Counted from the first letter of the stretch, positions 49,858 to 58,514 are shown. The stretch is 64,000 bases of DNA from an uncultured Sedimentitalea sp. (GCA_947504115.1 CANNGH010000008.1:1-64000), one strand, 5' to 3'. The notes: a model not told the origin generated them from the letters alone. Numbers and translations: made by a program.

Positions 49858-51093
49858 ATGCGTGATCCCGCACGAGACGCCGCACCGCTCTGGCGCCGGG
49901 CGCTGGCCTGCCTTGCGCTGTCTCTGGGGCTGGCCCCGGCGGGCGCGCTGGCCGAACCGGCGGTCCGGGCGCTGTCCTTCGGGCTGACCTCGGCGCCGTT
50001 CCTGGGTCAGCGGGAGATGCTGGGCTGGAGCGATTACGGCGTGGCCCGCTTCACCTATGCCAGGAGGACCGAAACCTACGGGTTCGCGGCCGCCATCGGG
50101 GTTGAATCCGACCGCGGCAAGCTCCTGTTCGACGGCAGCCATGTCGAGCGCTATTTCGGCAACTGGACGCTGGGCGCCGGCGCGGTCGAGCGGCACTGGT
50201 CGCCGTCGCGCTATACCTCGCTGATCCTGTCGCGCAATGCCCGTCCGCTGCCGTCGGTCTATCTGGCCAAATCCACGGCCACCGCCTTTGAAACCCCGCT
50301 GCTGTCCTGGCTCGGGCCGTGGGATGGCGAGGTCTTCGTGACCGCCCCGGACAGCCAGGCGGGCCCCGGCAACGGCAAGATGTTCGGCGCGCGGCTGCGG
50401 GTGCGCCCGCTCAACGGGCTGGAGATCGACCTGGTGCGCACGGCGCAATGGTCGGGCGGCGCGAGCGGTTTCTGGGACATGCTGATCGGGGACACCAACG
50501 AGGGCACCAGCGCCGGGATCAACCAGATGGCCGGGCTGGGCATCTCCTACAGCCTGCCCGAGCGCATCTTTCCGGCGCGGGCCTATATCCAGGCGATCGG
50601 CGAGGATGAATCCGGCGGTCTGCCCTCCTGTTTCATGTATCTCGCGGGGGTCGAACTGGACACCGTTCTGCGGGGCGTGCCGACACTGATCACGCTGGAG
50701 GGGGTCGATACACGGATCACGACCAGCGAGAACGGCTTTTGCGGTCCCGACACCGCCTATAACCAGCGCACCTATCCCTATACCCGCGACGGCAAGGTGA
50801 TGGGGGCGGCGATCGACAGCGAGGGCCATGCGCTCGACCTGCATGTGCGCCACGAACTGCCCCGCTTCGACCTGTCCTGGGGGCTGGGCCATGCCACGAT
50901 CAACGACAACGCGAACCCCGATCACCGGCTGAGCACGATGCGGGTCTCGGGACCGCGGGCTTACCTGGGCATCGCCACCGACTGGCAGGGCCTGCAGGTC
51001 GAGGCGCTGCTGGCCTATCAGGGCTTCGGACTGGACACCGCCGACCTCGACAAGGGCGCGCGCCTTGCCGTCGGTCTCACCCGGCGGTTCTAG
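49858..51093 (+). CDS. Capsule assembly Wzi family outer-membrane protein (411 aa)
   Basis: Signal peptide (residues about 10-33, ALACLALSLGLAPAGALA) precedes a strand-rich barrel with alternating aromatic residues (YFGNWTLGAGAVERHWSP, LIGDTNEGTSAGINQM). It ends with a C-terminal phenylalanine (VGLTRRF), as expected for Bam-dependent outer-membrane proteins. GAVERHWSPSRYTSLILSRN corresponds to the conserved part of Wzi, a lectin-like protein that fixes capsule to the cell surface. AAAAAAGGGGAAAGACG precedes the ATG. Last gene of the glycan block, 20 bases after the dehydratase. Confidence 0.8.
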   Translation: MRDPARDAAPLWRRALACLALSLGLAPAGALAEPAVRALSFGLTSAPFLGQREMLGWSDYGVARFTYARRTETYGFAAAIGVESDRGKLLFDGSHVERYFGNWTLGAGAVERHWSPSRYTSLILSRNARPLPSVYLAKSTATAFETPLLSWLGPWDGEVFVTAPDSQAGPGNGKMFGARLRVRPLNGLEIDLVRTAQWSGGASGFWDMLIGDTNEGTSAGINQMAGLGISYSLPERIFPARAYIQAIGEDESGGLPSCFMYLAGVELDTVLRGVPTLITLEGVDTRITTSENGFCGPDTAYNQRTYPYTRDGKVMGAAIDSEGHALDLHVRHELPRFDLSWGLGHATINDNANPDHRLSTMRVSGPRAYLGIATDWQGLQVEALLAYQGFGLDTADLDKGARLAVGLTRRF

Positions 51094-51126
51094 GGCGTCA
51101 GCCCGTCCGGGGGTCGATATTGCCGA

Positions 51127-51156
51127 TTGACCGGAAATGAAATCAGGGTGTTAAAT
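51127..51156 (+). promoter_or_regulatory. Candidate sigma-70 promoter for the liv operon
   Basis: TTGACC (51127-51132) and TTAAAT (51151-51156) are separated by 18 bases, in the 110-base gap before the importer genes. Confidence 0.45.
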
Positions 51157-51190
51157 CGACCTGTCCATGATGCGTGCAGGGGAGGGCAGC

Positions 51191-51247
51191 ATGAATGAGA
51201 CAGGATGCGGGCCGAGGCGATATCGCCGCGGCGCGGACATGACGTGA
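51191..51247 (+). CDS. Possible 18-aa leader peptide coupled to livH
   Basis: A short frame MNETGCGPRRYRRGADMT starts one base after GGAGGGCAGC, the best ribosome binding site in this region. It ends with TGA at 51245-51247, overlapping a GTG at 51244 that is in frame with livH (GTGA). The coupling arrangement suggests real translation, but no conservation evidence is available. Confidence 0.4.
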   Translation: MNETGCGPRRYRRGADMT

Positions 51248-52113
51248 TCCAGCTGCTGATCGGCGGCATCGCCTCGGGCTGCATCTATGGTCTGGTCGCG
51301 CTCGGATTCGTGCTGATCTACAAGGCGACCGAGGGCGTCAATTTCGCCCAGGGTGACATGATGATGCTGGGCGCGTTCATCGCGCTTGGCTGCGTCAATT
51401 CCGGCTATCTGGGTCTGGCCTTCCTGCCCGGCGTGCTGCTGGCGGCGGCGGTTATGGGCGGGATCGGCTATGGCATCGACCGGCTGGTGGTGCGGCGCAT
51501 CTTCGGGCAGCCGCAATTCGCACTGGTGATCCTGACCATCGCGCTTGGCTTCGTGCTGCGCTTCGTGGCCGGCACGATCTGGGGCTATACGCCGCTGGTG
51601 CTGGAAACCCCCTATGCGGGGCAGGCCGTGCGCATCGGCGGCGTCATCATCGGGGTGGAGGATATCATCACCATCCTGGTCACGGCGGGCCTGACCCTGC
51701 TGCTGTGGCTGTTCTTCGCGCGCACCCGGATCGGGCTGGCGGCGCAGGCGGCATCGCAGAACCAGTTGGCGGCCTATATCGTCGGCATCCCGGTGCGCCG
51801 GGTCAATTCGCTGATCTGGGGGCTGTCGGGCGCGGTGGCGACCGTCGCGGGGGTGCTTTACGCCTCGAAAGGGGCGATCGACCCGAATATCGGCCTGCTC
51901 GGGATCAAGGCCTTCGCGGCCGCCGTGATCGGCGGGTTCGGCAGCCTGCCCGGCGCGCTGCTGGGCGGTATCCTGATCGGCGTGGTGGAACCATTGGCGG
52001 CACGCTACCTGCCCGGCGGGTTCAGCCAGATGTCGCCCTATATCCTGATGCTGATCGTGCTGGTGACCCGGCCTGCGGGGCTGTTCTCGCAGATCCAGGC
52101 CAAGAAGGTGTAA
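51244..52113 (+). CDS. livH: Branched-chain amino acid-type ABC permease LivH (289 aa)
   Basis: Inner-membrane permease with about eight helices. GGIASGCIYGLVALGFVLIY begins the first, followed by ATEGVNFAQGDMMMLG, a family hallmark. AAIIGGFGSLPG-like AAVIGGFGSLPGALLGGILI near the C-terminus is the coupling region. GTG 51244 is chosen because it overlaps a leader frame with a strong ribosome binding site. An ATG at 51205 would add 13 charged residues and remains possible. First gene of livHMGF-acyl-CoA ligase-livK. Confidence 0.9.
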   Translation: MIQLLIGGIASGCIYGLVALGFVLIYKATEGVNFAQGDMMMLGAFIALGCVNSGYLGLAFLPGVLLAAAVMGGIGYGIDRLVVRRIFGQPQFALVILTIALGFVLRFVAGTIWGYTPLVLETPYAGQAVRIGGVIIGVEDIITILVTAGLTLLLWLFFARTRIGLAAQAASQNQLAAYIVGIPVRRVNSLIWGLSGAVATVAGVLYASKGAIDPNIGLLGIKAFAAAVIGGFGSLPGALLGGILIGVVEPLAARYLPGGFSQMSPYILMLIVLVTRPAGLFSQIQAKKV

Positions 52114-52117
52114 GGCG

Positions 52118-53212
52118 ATGCGCGTCACCTTCAAGACCTCCTATGACCGCGACATCGACCTGCACGAAAGCTGGCGGCAACGCGGCTGGATCGCCCTGCT
52201 GCTGGCAATCATGGCGGCGCTGCCGTTCCTCGTGGGCGAGTATTACCTGGCCGAGGCGACCAATACGCTGATCTGGGCGCTGGCGGGCATGGGGCTGATG
52301 GTGCTGGTGGGCCATACCGGGCAGGTGAGCCTCGGCCATGCCGCGTTTCTGGCGATCGGGGCCTATACCGACGCGGCCCTGATGAATGCCGGGGTGCCGT
52401 TTCTGGTCAGCTTTCCGCTGGCGGGGCTGGCGGCGGGACTGTTCGGGGCGCTGGTGGCGATCCCGGCGGTGCGCATGTCGGGCATTTACCTGGCCATCGC
52501 CACATTGGCGCTGTTCGTCATCGTCGAGGAGCTTGTGATCATCCTTGAACCCGTGACCGGCGGGATCGGCGGCATCCAGGCGCCCTCGATCATGATCTTC
52601 GGGATGGAATTCGACCGTTACCTCGCGCTTGATCGCTTCTACTGGCTGTGCCTTGCGGTCGTGGCACTGGTGACATGGGGCTATGCCAACCTGCTGCGCA
52701 GCCCCACCGGGCGCAGTTTCCTCGCGGTGCGCGACAGCGAGATCTCGGCCCGCGCGCTTGGCGTCAACGTGACCCGCACCCGCGCGCTGGCCTTCGGGCT
52801 GTCGTCAGGCGTGACCGGATTGGCCGGCGCGCTGATGGGGCATTATATCGGGTTCTTCAATTACGAACTGTTCTCGATCTTCATCTCGATCAACCTGCTG
52901 CTGGTGGTGACCATCGGGGGTCTGGGCTTTATCCAGGGCGCGTTTTTCGGGGCGATCCTGATCACGGCGGTGCCGCAGATCATCTCGATCCTGCGCGATA
53001 CCGGGTCGAATTGGGGTGTTGATCTCGGCACGATACCGGGGCTCGATACGGCGATCTTCGCGGTGATCCTGATCGGGTTCATCATCTATGAACCGGCCGG
53101 GCTTTATGGCCGCTGGCTGAAGATCCGCGCCTGGTTCGAGCTGTTTCCGCTGGCGCGCCGCGACATGTTCCGCCGCCAGAAAACCTATCTCAAGACGGAG
53201 CGGATGCGATGA
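52118..53212 (+). CDS. livM: Branched-chain amino acid-type ABC permease LivM (364 aa)
   Basis: Second permease of the importer. VLVGHTGQVSLGHAAFLAIG near residue 66 and RDSEISARALGVNVTRTRAL are family signatures. About nine transmembrane segments. The C-terminal 30 residues are a charged cytoplasmic tail ending KTYLKTERMR, longer than in E. coli LivM. It starts four bases after livH and overlaps livG (ATGA). Confidence 0.93.
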   Translation: MRVTFKTSYDRDIDLHESWRQRGWIALLLAIMAALPFLVGEYYLAEATNTLIWALAGMGLMVLVGHTGQVSLGHAAFLAIGAYTDAALMNAGVPFLVSFPLAGLAAGLFGALVAIPAVRMSGIYLAIATLALFVIVEELVIILEPVTGGIGGIQAPSIMIFGMEFDRYLALDRFYWLCLAVVALVTWGYANLLRSPTGRSFLAVRDSEISARALGVNVTRTRALAFGLSSGVTGLAGALMGHYIGFFNYELFSIFISINLLLVVTIGGLGFIQGAFFGAILITAVPQIISILRDTGSNWGVDLGTIPGLDTAIFAVILIGFIIYEPAGLYGRWLKIRAWFELFPLARRDMFRRQKTYLKTERMR

Positions 53213-53976
53213 GCCTGCTCGAGGTCGAGGATCTGGCCGTGCATTTCGGCGGGGTCAAGGCGGTCGATGGCGTGTCCTTTTCGGTCAGGGAAGGGTCGGT
53301 GTTTTCCATCATCGGGCCGAACGGGGCGGGCAAGTCGACCATCTTCAACCTGATCTCGCGGATCTACCGCCCCACCCGCGGCAGCATCCGGTTCGACGGG
53401 CGCGACATCACCCGGCTGGCCGCGCATGAGGTCGCGCGCTTGGGCATCGCGCGCACCTTCCAGAATATCGAGCTGTTCGATCATTCCACGGTGCTGGACA
53501 ACCTGCTGATGGGGCGGCACGTGCATCGGCGCAGCAATTTCATCCAGGACATATTTTTCACCCCCAAGGTGCGGCGCGAGGAACATATCCATCGCACCCG
53601 CGTCGAGGAGGTGATCACGTTTCTCGAACTCGAAGCCTACCGCGACAAGATGATCGCCGGGCTACCCTACGGCGTGCGCAAGGTGGTCGAGATCGGCCGC
53701 GCGCTGGCGCTGGGGCCGCGGCTGATCCTGCTGGACGAGCCCGCCTCGGGCCTGTCGGTCGAGGAAAGCCGCGAGGTCGCCTTCTGGATCGAGGACATGC
53801 GCCGCGACATGGGGCTGACCGTGCTGATGGTGGAACACGACATGTCGCTGGTGGCCCAGGTTTCCGACCATGTGCTGGCGGTGGCCGAGGGGCGGATGCT
53901 GGCGCAGGGTTCGGCGGCCGGGGTGCAGGCCGACCCGGATGTGCGCGCCGCCTATCTGGGCACGGAGGCCGCCTGA
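53209..53976 (+). CDS. livG: Branched-chain amino acid-type ABC ATPase LivG (255 aa)
   Basis: ATPase of the importer. Walker A is GPNGAGKST. The LivG-specific insert GIARTFQNIELFDHSTVLDNLL and Walker B PRLILLDEPASGLS are present. The signature motif is degenerate (LPYGVRKVVEIGRAL) as in many LivG proteins. It overlaps the neighbouring livM by four bases and livF by one. Confidence 0.94.
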   Translation: MSLLEVEDLAVHFGGVKAVDGVSFSVREGSVFSIIGPNGAGKSTIFNLISRIYRPTRGSIRFDGRDITRLAAHEVARLGIARTFQNIELFDHSTVLDNLLMGRHVHRRSNFIQDIFFTPKVRREEHIHRTRVEEVITFLELEAYRDKMIAGLPYGVRKVVEIGRALALGPRLILLDEPASGLSVEESREVAFWIEDMRRDMGLTVLMVEHDMSLVAQVSDHVLAVAEGRMLAQGSAAGVQADPDVRAAYLGTEAA

Positions 53977-54743
53977 TGGAGAGCGTTCTGGAGGTGCGCA
54001 ACGTCGAAACCTATTACGGTGCGATCATGGCGCTGCGCGGCGTGTCGCTGGATGTGAAGGCGGGCCGGATCGTCACCATACTGGGCGCGAACGGCGCCGG
54101 GAAAACGACCCTGATGAAGACGGTTTCGGGCCTGATGGACCCGGAAAAGGGCCAGATCCGGTTTCTGGGGCAACGCATCGACGGGCTGGATCCGGACCGC
54201 ATCGTGAATATGGGTCTGGCCCATGTGCCCGAGGGGCGCGAGGTGTTTCCCTATCTCACCGTCGCGGAAAACCTGCGCCTTGGCGCCTATACCCGCAAGG
54301 GCGGCGGCATTGCCGAGGATATCGACCTGGTCTATGCCTATTTCCCGATCCTCAAGGAACGCCGCGGACAGGTGGCCGGCACATTGTCGGGCGGGCAACA
54401 GCAGATGCTGGCGATCGGGCGCGGGCTGATGGCGCGCCCCAGGCTGATGCTGCTGGACGAACCCAGCCTTGGCCTGTCGCCGCTGCTGACGCAGGAGATA
54501 TTCGCCATCATCGCGCGGCTGAACGAAGAACAGGGCGTGACCATGCTGCTGGTGGAACAGAACGCCCATATCGCGCTGCAGACCGCGCATGAGGGATACG
54601 TTCTGGAACTGGGGCGCATCGTGATGGCCGGAACCAGCGAGGAATTGCAGGCCTCCGAGGATATCCAGGAATTCTATCTCGGCCGTCAGGGCGAGACGCA
54701 GCGCGCCCAGAAACGCTGGAAAAGGCGCAAGACATGGAGATGA
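53976..54743 (+). CDS. livF: Branched-chain amino acid-type ABC ATPase LivF (255 aa)
   Basis: Second ATPase of the importer. Walker A GANGAGKTTLMKT, NMGLAHVPEGREVFPYLTV, signature LSGGQQQMLAIGRGLM and Walker B PRLMLLDEPSLGLSP are all canonical. The C-terminus carries a basic extension (QRAQKRWKRRKTWR) beyond the usual end. Overlaps livG by one base and the acyl-CoA synthetase by ten. Confidence 0.94.
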   Translation: MESVLEVRNVETYYGAIMALRGVSLDVKAGRIVTILGANGAGKTTLMKTVSGLMDPEKGQIRFLGQRIDGLDPDRIVNMGLAHVPEGREVFPYLTVAENLRLGAYTRKGGGIAEDIDLVYAYFPILKERRGQVAGTLSGGQQQMLAIGRGLMARPRLMLLDEPSLGLSPLLTQEIFAIIARLNEEQGVTMLLVEQNAHIALQTAHEGYVLELGRIVMAGTSEELQASEDIQEFYLGRQGETQRAQKRWKRRKTWR

Positions 54744-56596
54744 GCGCGCGCGAGGCCCTGACCGGCACCGCCACCGGCGGCCCGCCCATCGTGATCGACG
54801 GCTGCGACACCATCGTGAAACTCTGGGCGAAACGCTGCCGCGATCTGGGGGCGCGCACCGCGCATCGCGAAAAGACGCTGGGCATCTGGCAGGCGCATGG
54901 CTGGAATGAGTATTACGACACCGCCCGCCTTGTCGGCCTGGCGCTGATGGCGCTGGGGCATCAAAAGGGCGAACCGGTGCAGATCCTGTCCGAGGACCGG
55001 CGCGAGTGGCTTTACTGCGATCTGGGCATTGCCGGGATCGGCGGCATCCCGTCGGGGGTCTATACCACCGATTCCGCGTCGCAACTGGCGTATCTCATGG
55101 GCGATTCCGGCGCGCGCTTCCTGTTCGTGGAAAATGACGAACAGCTCGACAAGTTCCTTGAGATACGCGCGCAGATGCCGGGCGTCGAAAAGGTCATCGT
55201 GTTCGACCGCGACGGGCTGGCCGGGTTCACGGACCCGCAGGTGATGTTCTGGGACGCGTTTCTGGCGCTGGGGCAGCGCGAGGCGGACAGCCATCCGGAG
55301 CGTTTCGAGACCGCGCTGGCGGCGATCCGGCCCCAGGACCCGCGCATGCTGATCTATACATCCGGCACGACCGGGCCGCCCAAGGGCGCGCTGATCACCC
55401 ATCGCAACATGATGTTCCAGCTGGTCGCCGGGGAAGAGGCGCTGGAATACCGCGCCAGCGACGAATTCCTGTGCTTTTTGCCGCTGTGCCATGTGCTGGA
55501 GCGGCTGATCTCGGTCGAGAGCGCGATCTTCACGGGCTGCACGGTGAATTTCGCCGAAAGCCCGGAAACCGTGTTCGACAACCTGCGCGAGGTCTCCCCC
55601 CATGCCTTTGTCGGGGTGCCCCGGATCTGGGAGAAGATCCATTCGCGGGTGATGATCATGCGCTCGGAGACCGGCTTTGTCGGGGGCAAGGCCTTTGACT
55701 GGGCGGTAAAGGTCGGACAGGCGCATGTCGCCGCGCACGAGGCCGGGCGCGCACCGGGGCCGTGGCTGGGGCTGCGTCACGCGCTGGCGGATTTCCTGGT
55801 GCTGCGCAACCTGCGCCACCTGCTGGGGCTGGGGCGGGTGCGGCGCGCGACATCGGGGGCGGCGCCGATCTCGCCCGATCTGCTGCGCTGGTTCCAGGCC
55901 ATCGGCGTGCCGCTTTGCGAAGGCTTCGGGATGACCGAGACCAGCGGCGTGGCCACGCTGAACACGACCCGCACCAACCGCATCGGCACCGTCGGCCCGC
56001 CCTTGCCGGGGGTCGGGCTGCGCATTTCCGAGACGGGTGAGATCCAGGTCGGCGGCCCGGCGGTGTTCGCCGGTTACTGGAACGATCCCGACAAGACCGC
56101 CGCGACCATGACCGGGGATGGCTGGCTGAAAACCGGCGATGCCGGGCGGATCGGCAATGACGGCGCGCTGACCATCACCGGGCGGCTGAAGGACATCATC
56201 ATCACCGCCGGGGGCAAGAACGTCACCCCCGCCGAGATCGAAAGCCGGCTGAAATTCTCGCCCTATGTCGCGGATGCGGTGGTGATCGGGGACAGGCGCA
56301 GATACCTGACCTGCCTCGTGATGATCGATCAGGAGAATGTCGAGAAATTCGCGCAAGCGAACGCCATTCCCTATTCCGACTTCGCCTCGCTGACGCGGGC
56401 GCCGCAGGTGCGCGAGTTGATCGGGCAGGTGGTGGCCGACACCAACCGCGATTTCGCCACTGCCGAGCAGATCAAGGATTTCCGCCTGATCGACATCCTG
56501 CTGACCCCCGAGGACGAGGAACTGACCCCGACGATGAAACTGAAACGCGCCCATGTGGACAGGCGCCATTCCGGGCTGATCGAAAGCATGTATTGA
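54734..56596 (+). CDS. Long-chain-type acyl-CoA synthetase, AMP-forming (620 aa)
   Basis: ANL-superfamily ligase that activates a carboxylate to an acyl-CoA through an acyl-AMP. The P-loop-like motif is YTSGTTGPPKGALITHRN. EGFGMTETSGVATLNT lies further on, GDGWLKTGDAGRIGNDG follows, and KDIIITAGGKNVTPAEIES contains the C-terminal hinge and catalytic Lys region. Domain length and order resemble eukaryote-like long-chain synthetases (FadD15 group). It overlaps livF and precedes livK, so import and activation of the same carboxylic acid are likely. The substrate (aromatic, fatty or branched acid) is unknown. Confidence 0.88.
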   Translation: MEMSAREALTGTATGGPPIVIDGCDTIVKLWAKRCRDLGARTAHREKTLGIWQAHGWNEYYDTARLVGLALMALGHQKGEPVQILSEDRREWLYCDLGIAGIGGIPSGVYTTDSASQLAYLMGDSGARFLFVENDEQLDKFLEIRAQMPGVEKVIVFDRDGLAGFTDPQVMFWDAFLALGQREADSHPERFETALAAIRPQDPRMLIYTSGTTGPPKGALITHRNMMFQLVAGEEALEYRASDEFLCFLPLCHVLERLISVESAIFTGCTVNFAESPETVFDNLREVSPHAFVGVPRIWEKIHSRVMIMRSETGFVGGKAFDWAVKVGQAHVAAHEAGRAPGPWLGLRHALADFLVLRNLRHLLGLGRVRRATSGAAPISPDLLRWFQAIGVPLCEGFGMTETSGVATLNTTRTNRIGTVGPPLPGVGLRISETGEIQVGGPAVFAGYWNDPDKTAATMTGDGWLKTGDAGRIGNDGALTITGRLKDIIITAGGKNVTPAEIESRLKFSPYVADAVVIGDRRRYLTCLVMIDQENVEKFAQANAIPYSDFASLTRAPQVRELIGQVVADTNRDFATAEQIKDFRLIDILLTPEDEELTPTMKLKRAHVDRRHSGLIESMY

Positions 56597-56632
56597 AAGG
56601 GCCCCTTGGGGCCGAACGGGAGGAGAGGAAAG

Positions 56633-57802
56633 ATGAAACCATTCGGATTGCTCGCCATGGCGGCGACGGCGCTGGCCCTGGCCGGGCCGGGGCACGCCCA
56701 GAGCCCCGGCACCAGCGAGACCGAGATCCGCATCGGCGGCTCGCATGACCTGTCGGGGATCTTCGCGCCGTTCTCGGTGCCCGCGGTCAAGGCCGCGCAG
56801 CTTTATTTTGACGAGGTGAACGCGGAGGGCGGCGTCAATGGCCGCACGCTGAAATACATCGTCGAGGATCACGGCTATCAGGTGCCGCGCGCGGTGCAGG
56901 CGGCCAACAAGCTGATCAACCGCGACGATGTCTTCGCCATGCTGCTGAACCTTGGCACGCCGCATAACCTGGCGATGTTCCGGCTGATGGAACCGCAGGG
57001 CATTCCCAACGTCTCGCCGCTGACGGCGGCGCGGCAGATGATCGACCCGCCCGCGCCGTGGAAATTCGCCGGCACCGCGTCCTATTATGCCGGGGTCAAG
57101 GCGACGCTGGAACATCTGGCGGACGAAGAGGGGGCGGAAAATCTCTGCACGATGATCCTGCCCACCGATTTCGGCACCGAGATCGAGGCGGCGGTGCAGG
57201 ATGTGGTCGAAGAGCGCGGGCTGACGCTGGCCGCGCAGACCACGCACAAGCCCGACGAGACCGATTTCACCGGCGCGCTGTCGAAACTGCGCGATTCCGG
57301 CTGTGACACGGTGGGCGTCGCGCTGGGGATCAGCCAGGTGATCAACGCCATCGCCACCGCGCACAAGCTGGGCATGGAGGACATGCGCTTCGTGCTGTCG
57401 AGTGCGGGATTTCACACCGTGGTCGCCAAGGGGCTGGCGCAGCAGGGGGTGATGACGGGGGTCTGGGCCGGTTCGGGCTGGCAGGATCTCGAGGCGCGGC
57501 TGGACCAGCCGGCAGTGGCCGATTGGGTGGCGAAATGGAAGGCCGCCACCGGCGAGGACCTGCCCGGCACCGGCGCCTTGCTGGGGCGCATGGCCGCCGA
57601 GATCATGGTGCGCGCGCTTCAGGCGGCGGGGCCGGACCTGACGCGCGAGGGCTTCATCGCGGCGATGGAAAGCCTCGATTTCGAGGACGAGGTCGGCGGC
57701 AGCAGCGTGCACATGAGCGCGGACGACCACGTGGCCGCCTCCGAGGTCGTGATCTCGAAGATCGAGGATGGCAGCTGGAAAACCGTCAGGATCATCGAGT
57801 GA
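56633..57802 (+). CDS. livK: Branched-chain amino acid-type periplasmic binding protein, LivK-like (389 aa)
   Basis: Type I periplasmic binding protein with a signal peptide (residues 1-22, ending GPGHA before QSPG). IRIGGSHDLSGIFAPFSVPA opens the mature fold, followed by DEVNAEGGVNGRTLKYIVED, which is diagnostic of the family. GGGAGGAGAGGAAAG precedes the ATG. Because a CoA ligase gene lies between livF and this gene, the ligand is probably a carboxylic acid rather than leucine. It ends the operon; a large palindrome follows 24 bases later. Confidence 0.9.
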   Translation: MKPFGLLAMAATALALAGPGHAQSPGTSETEIRIGGSHDLSGIFAPFSVPAVKAAQLYFDEVNAEGGVNGRTLKYIVEDHGYQVPRAVQAANKLINRDDVFAMLLNLGTPHNLAMFRLMEPQGIPNVSPLTAARQMIDPPAPWKFAGTASYYAGVKATLEHLADEEGAENLCTMILPTDFGTEIEAAVQDVVEERGLTLAAQTTHKPDETDFTGALSKLRDSGCDTVGVALGISQVINAIATAHKLGMEDMRFVLSSAGFHTVVAKGLAQQGVMTGVWAGSGWQDLEARLDQPAVADWVAKWKAATGEDLPGTGALLGRMAAEIMVRALQAAGPDLTREGFIAAMESLDFEDEVGGSSVHMSADDHVAASEVVISKIEDGSWKTVRIIE

Positions 57803-57825
57803 GGCGGGGGGCCGGGGGCGTCCGC

Positions 57826-57858
57826 TAAAGCGTTTCGACTTTTCGTCGAAACGCTTTA
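57826..57858. repeat. Palindromic element, short form
   Basis: Perfect 14-base arms TAAAGCGTTTCGAC and GTCGAAACGCTTTA are separated by TTTTC. The right end supplies the TAA stop codon of ccdB (57856-57858). It could fold into a strong hairpin at the end of livK from the left as well. Confidence 0.8.
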
Positions 57859-58155
57859 GAAACCGGAAATCAGCAGATCGACGGCGGCCACGATCTCGTC
57901 GCGCCAGGCCGATGCATCGCCAATGGCAGGGCCGATCTGCGCCCCCGGAAGCGCGATCATCTGCGACATGACCATGACGTGTGGAATGCCATCCAGTTGA
58001 AACGCGATATGGAGCCTCGGAGTGAGCGCGCCCCATTCCGAGCGCGCGACGACCGGGGCACAGAGGATGTAGGGCGTCTCGATGCCGAGATCGGTCTGGA
58101 TACGGCACACGAGTTCGCTGCCATCGCGCAGGCGATGGATTTTCCCCTGCGTCAT
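57856..58155 (-). CDS. ccdB: CcdB-family toxin (99 aa)
   Basis: Predicted gyrase-poisoning toxin of a type II system. The CcdB fold pattern is visible as VCRIQTDLGIETPYILCAPV, RLHIAFQLDGIPHVMVMSQM and the C-terminal AAVDLLISGF, with the final aromatic typical of the family. Length is close to plasmid F CcdB (101). It follows ccdA on the minus strand but is separated from it by 113 bases occupied by a palindromic element. No strong ribosome binding site is seen before the ATG, which may weaken its expression. Confidence 0.85.
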   Translation of the reverse strand: MTQGKIHRLRDGSELVCRIQTDLGIETPYILCAPVVARSEWGALTPRLHIAFQLDGIPHVMVMSQMIALPGAQIGPAIGDASAWRDEIVAAVDLLISGF

Positions 58156-58167
58156 GGCGGTGTCACG

Positions 58168-58271
58168 TAGAGCGTTTCGGCTTTGACCTGAATCACAATC
58201 CACTGCCTCTCGCCAACGCTCGAACGCGAATTGTGATACGCGATGTCTCAGGTAAAAGCCGAAACACTTTA
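58168..58271. mobile_element. MITE-like palindromic element between ccdA and ccdB
   Basis: About 104 bases with imperfect terminal inverted repeats: TAGAGCGTTTCGGCTTTGAC at the left and, read on the minus strand, TAAAGTGTTTCGGCTTTTAC at the right. Inner arms ATCACAAT / ATTGTGAT lie nearby. The ends share TAAAGYGTTTCGRC with the short element at 57826-57858. No coding capacity. The right end provides the TAA stop codon of ccdA (58269-58271). Confidence 0.65.
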
Positions 58272-58514
58272 AATCCGCCGGAACCGGGCAAGGCTGGGCC
58301 CGTTCCGTTCCAGGTGGCGGGCCTCGTCGGCGATGCCTTCCCTGGCGGCGGCGATCCAGGCGGCGCGCTCGCGCTCGGCTCGGGTTCTTGAGATTCCGGC
58401 GTCGATCCAGTCCCGGACAATGTCCGAAATGGTGGCACCGGTCGCCTCCGCTTCCGCTTCGAGCGCCGCTTTTCGCTCCCGGCCGATGTCGCGGATATTC
58501 AGGGGTGCGGGCAT
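58269..58514 (-). CDS. ccdA: CcdA-family antitoxin (81 aa)
   Basis: An N-terminal ribbon-helix-helix-like DNA-binding segment (residues 1-45, PLNIRDIGRERKAALEAEAE, ATISDIVRDWIDAGISR) is followed by a charged C-terminal tail ending HLERNGPSLARFRRI, the toxin-binding arm. This layout is that of CcdA proteins in alphaproteobacteria. The ATG chosen (MPAPLN) gives family length; an upstream ATG adds 24 residues. Pairs with ccdB and would normally be adjacent or overlapping. Probably represses the operon. Confidence 0.83.
   Translation of the reverse strand: MPAPLNIRDIGRERKAALEAEAEATGATISDIVRDWIDAGISRTRAERERAAWIAAAREGIADEARHLERNGPSLARFRRI

Noticed and set aside
47966-49885. Minus-strand frame of 639 codons opposite the WbpM-like gene
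   Set aside because: The plus strand encodes a complete WbpM/CapD protein with all motifs; the opposite frame is His/Gln/Arg-rich.
57826-57858. Simple intrinsic terminator for the liv operon
   Set aside because: No T-run follows on either strand, and its ends match the MITE-like element 310 bases away, so a repeat element is the better description, although it may still slow polymerase.
54686-58108. Minus-strand open frame of 1140 codons across livF, the CoA ligase and livK
   Set aside because: Antisense to three clearly recognised genes; composition is that of a shadow frame and it lacks family motifs.
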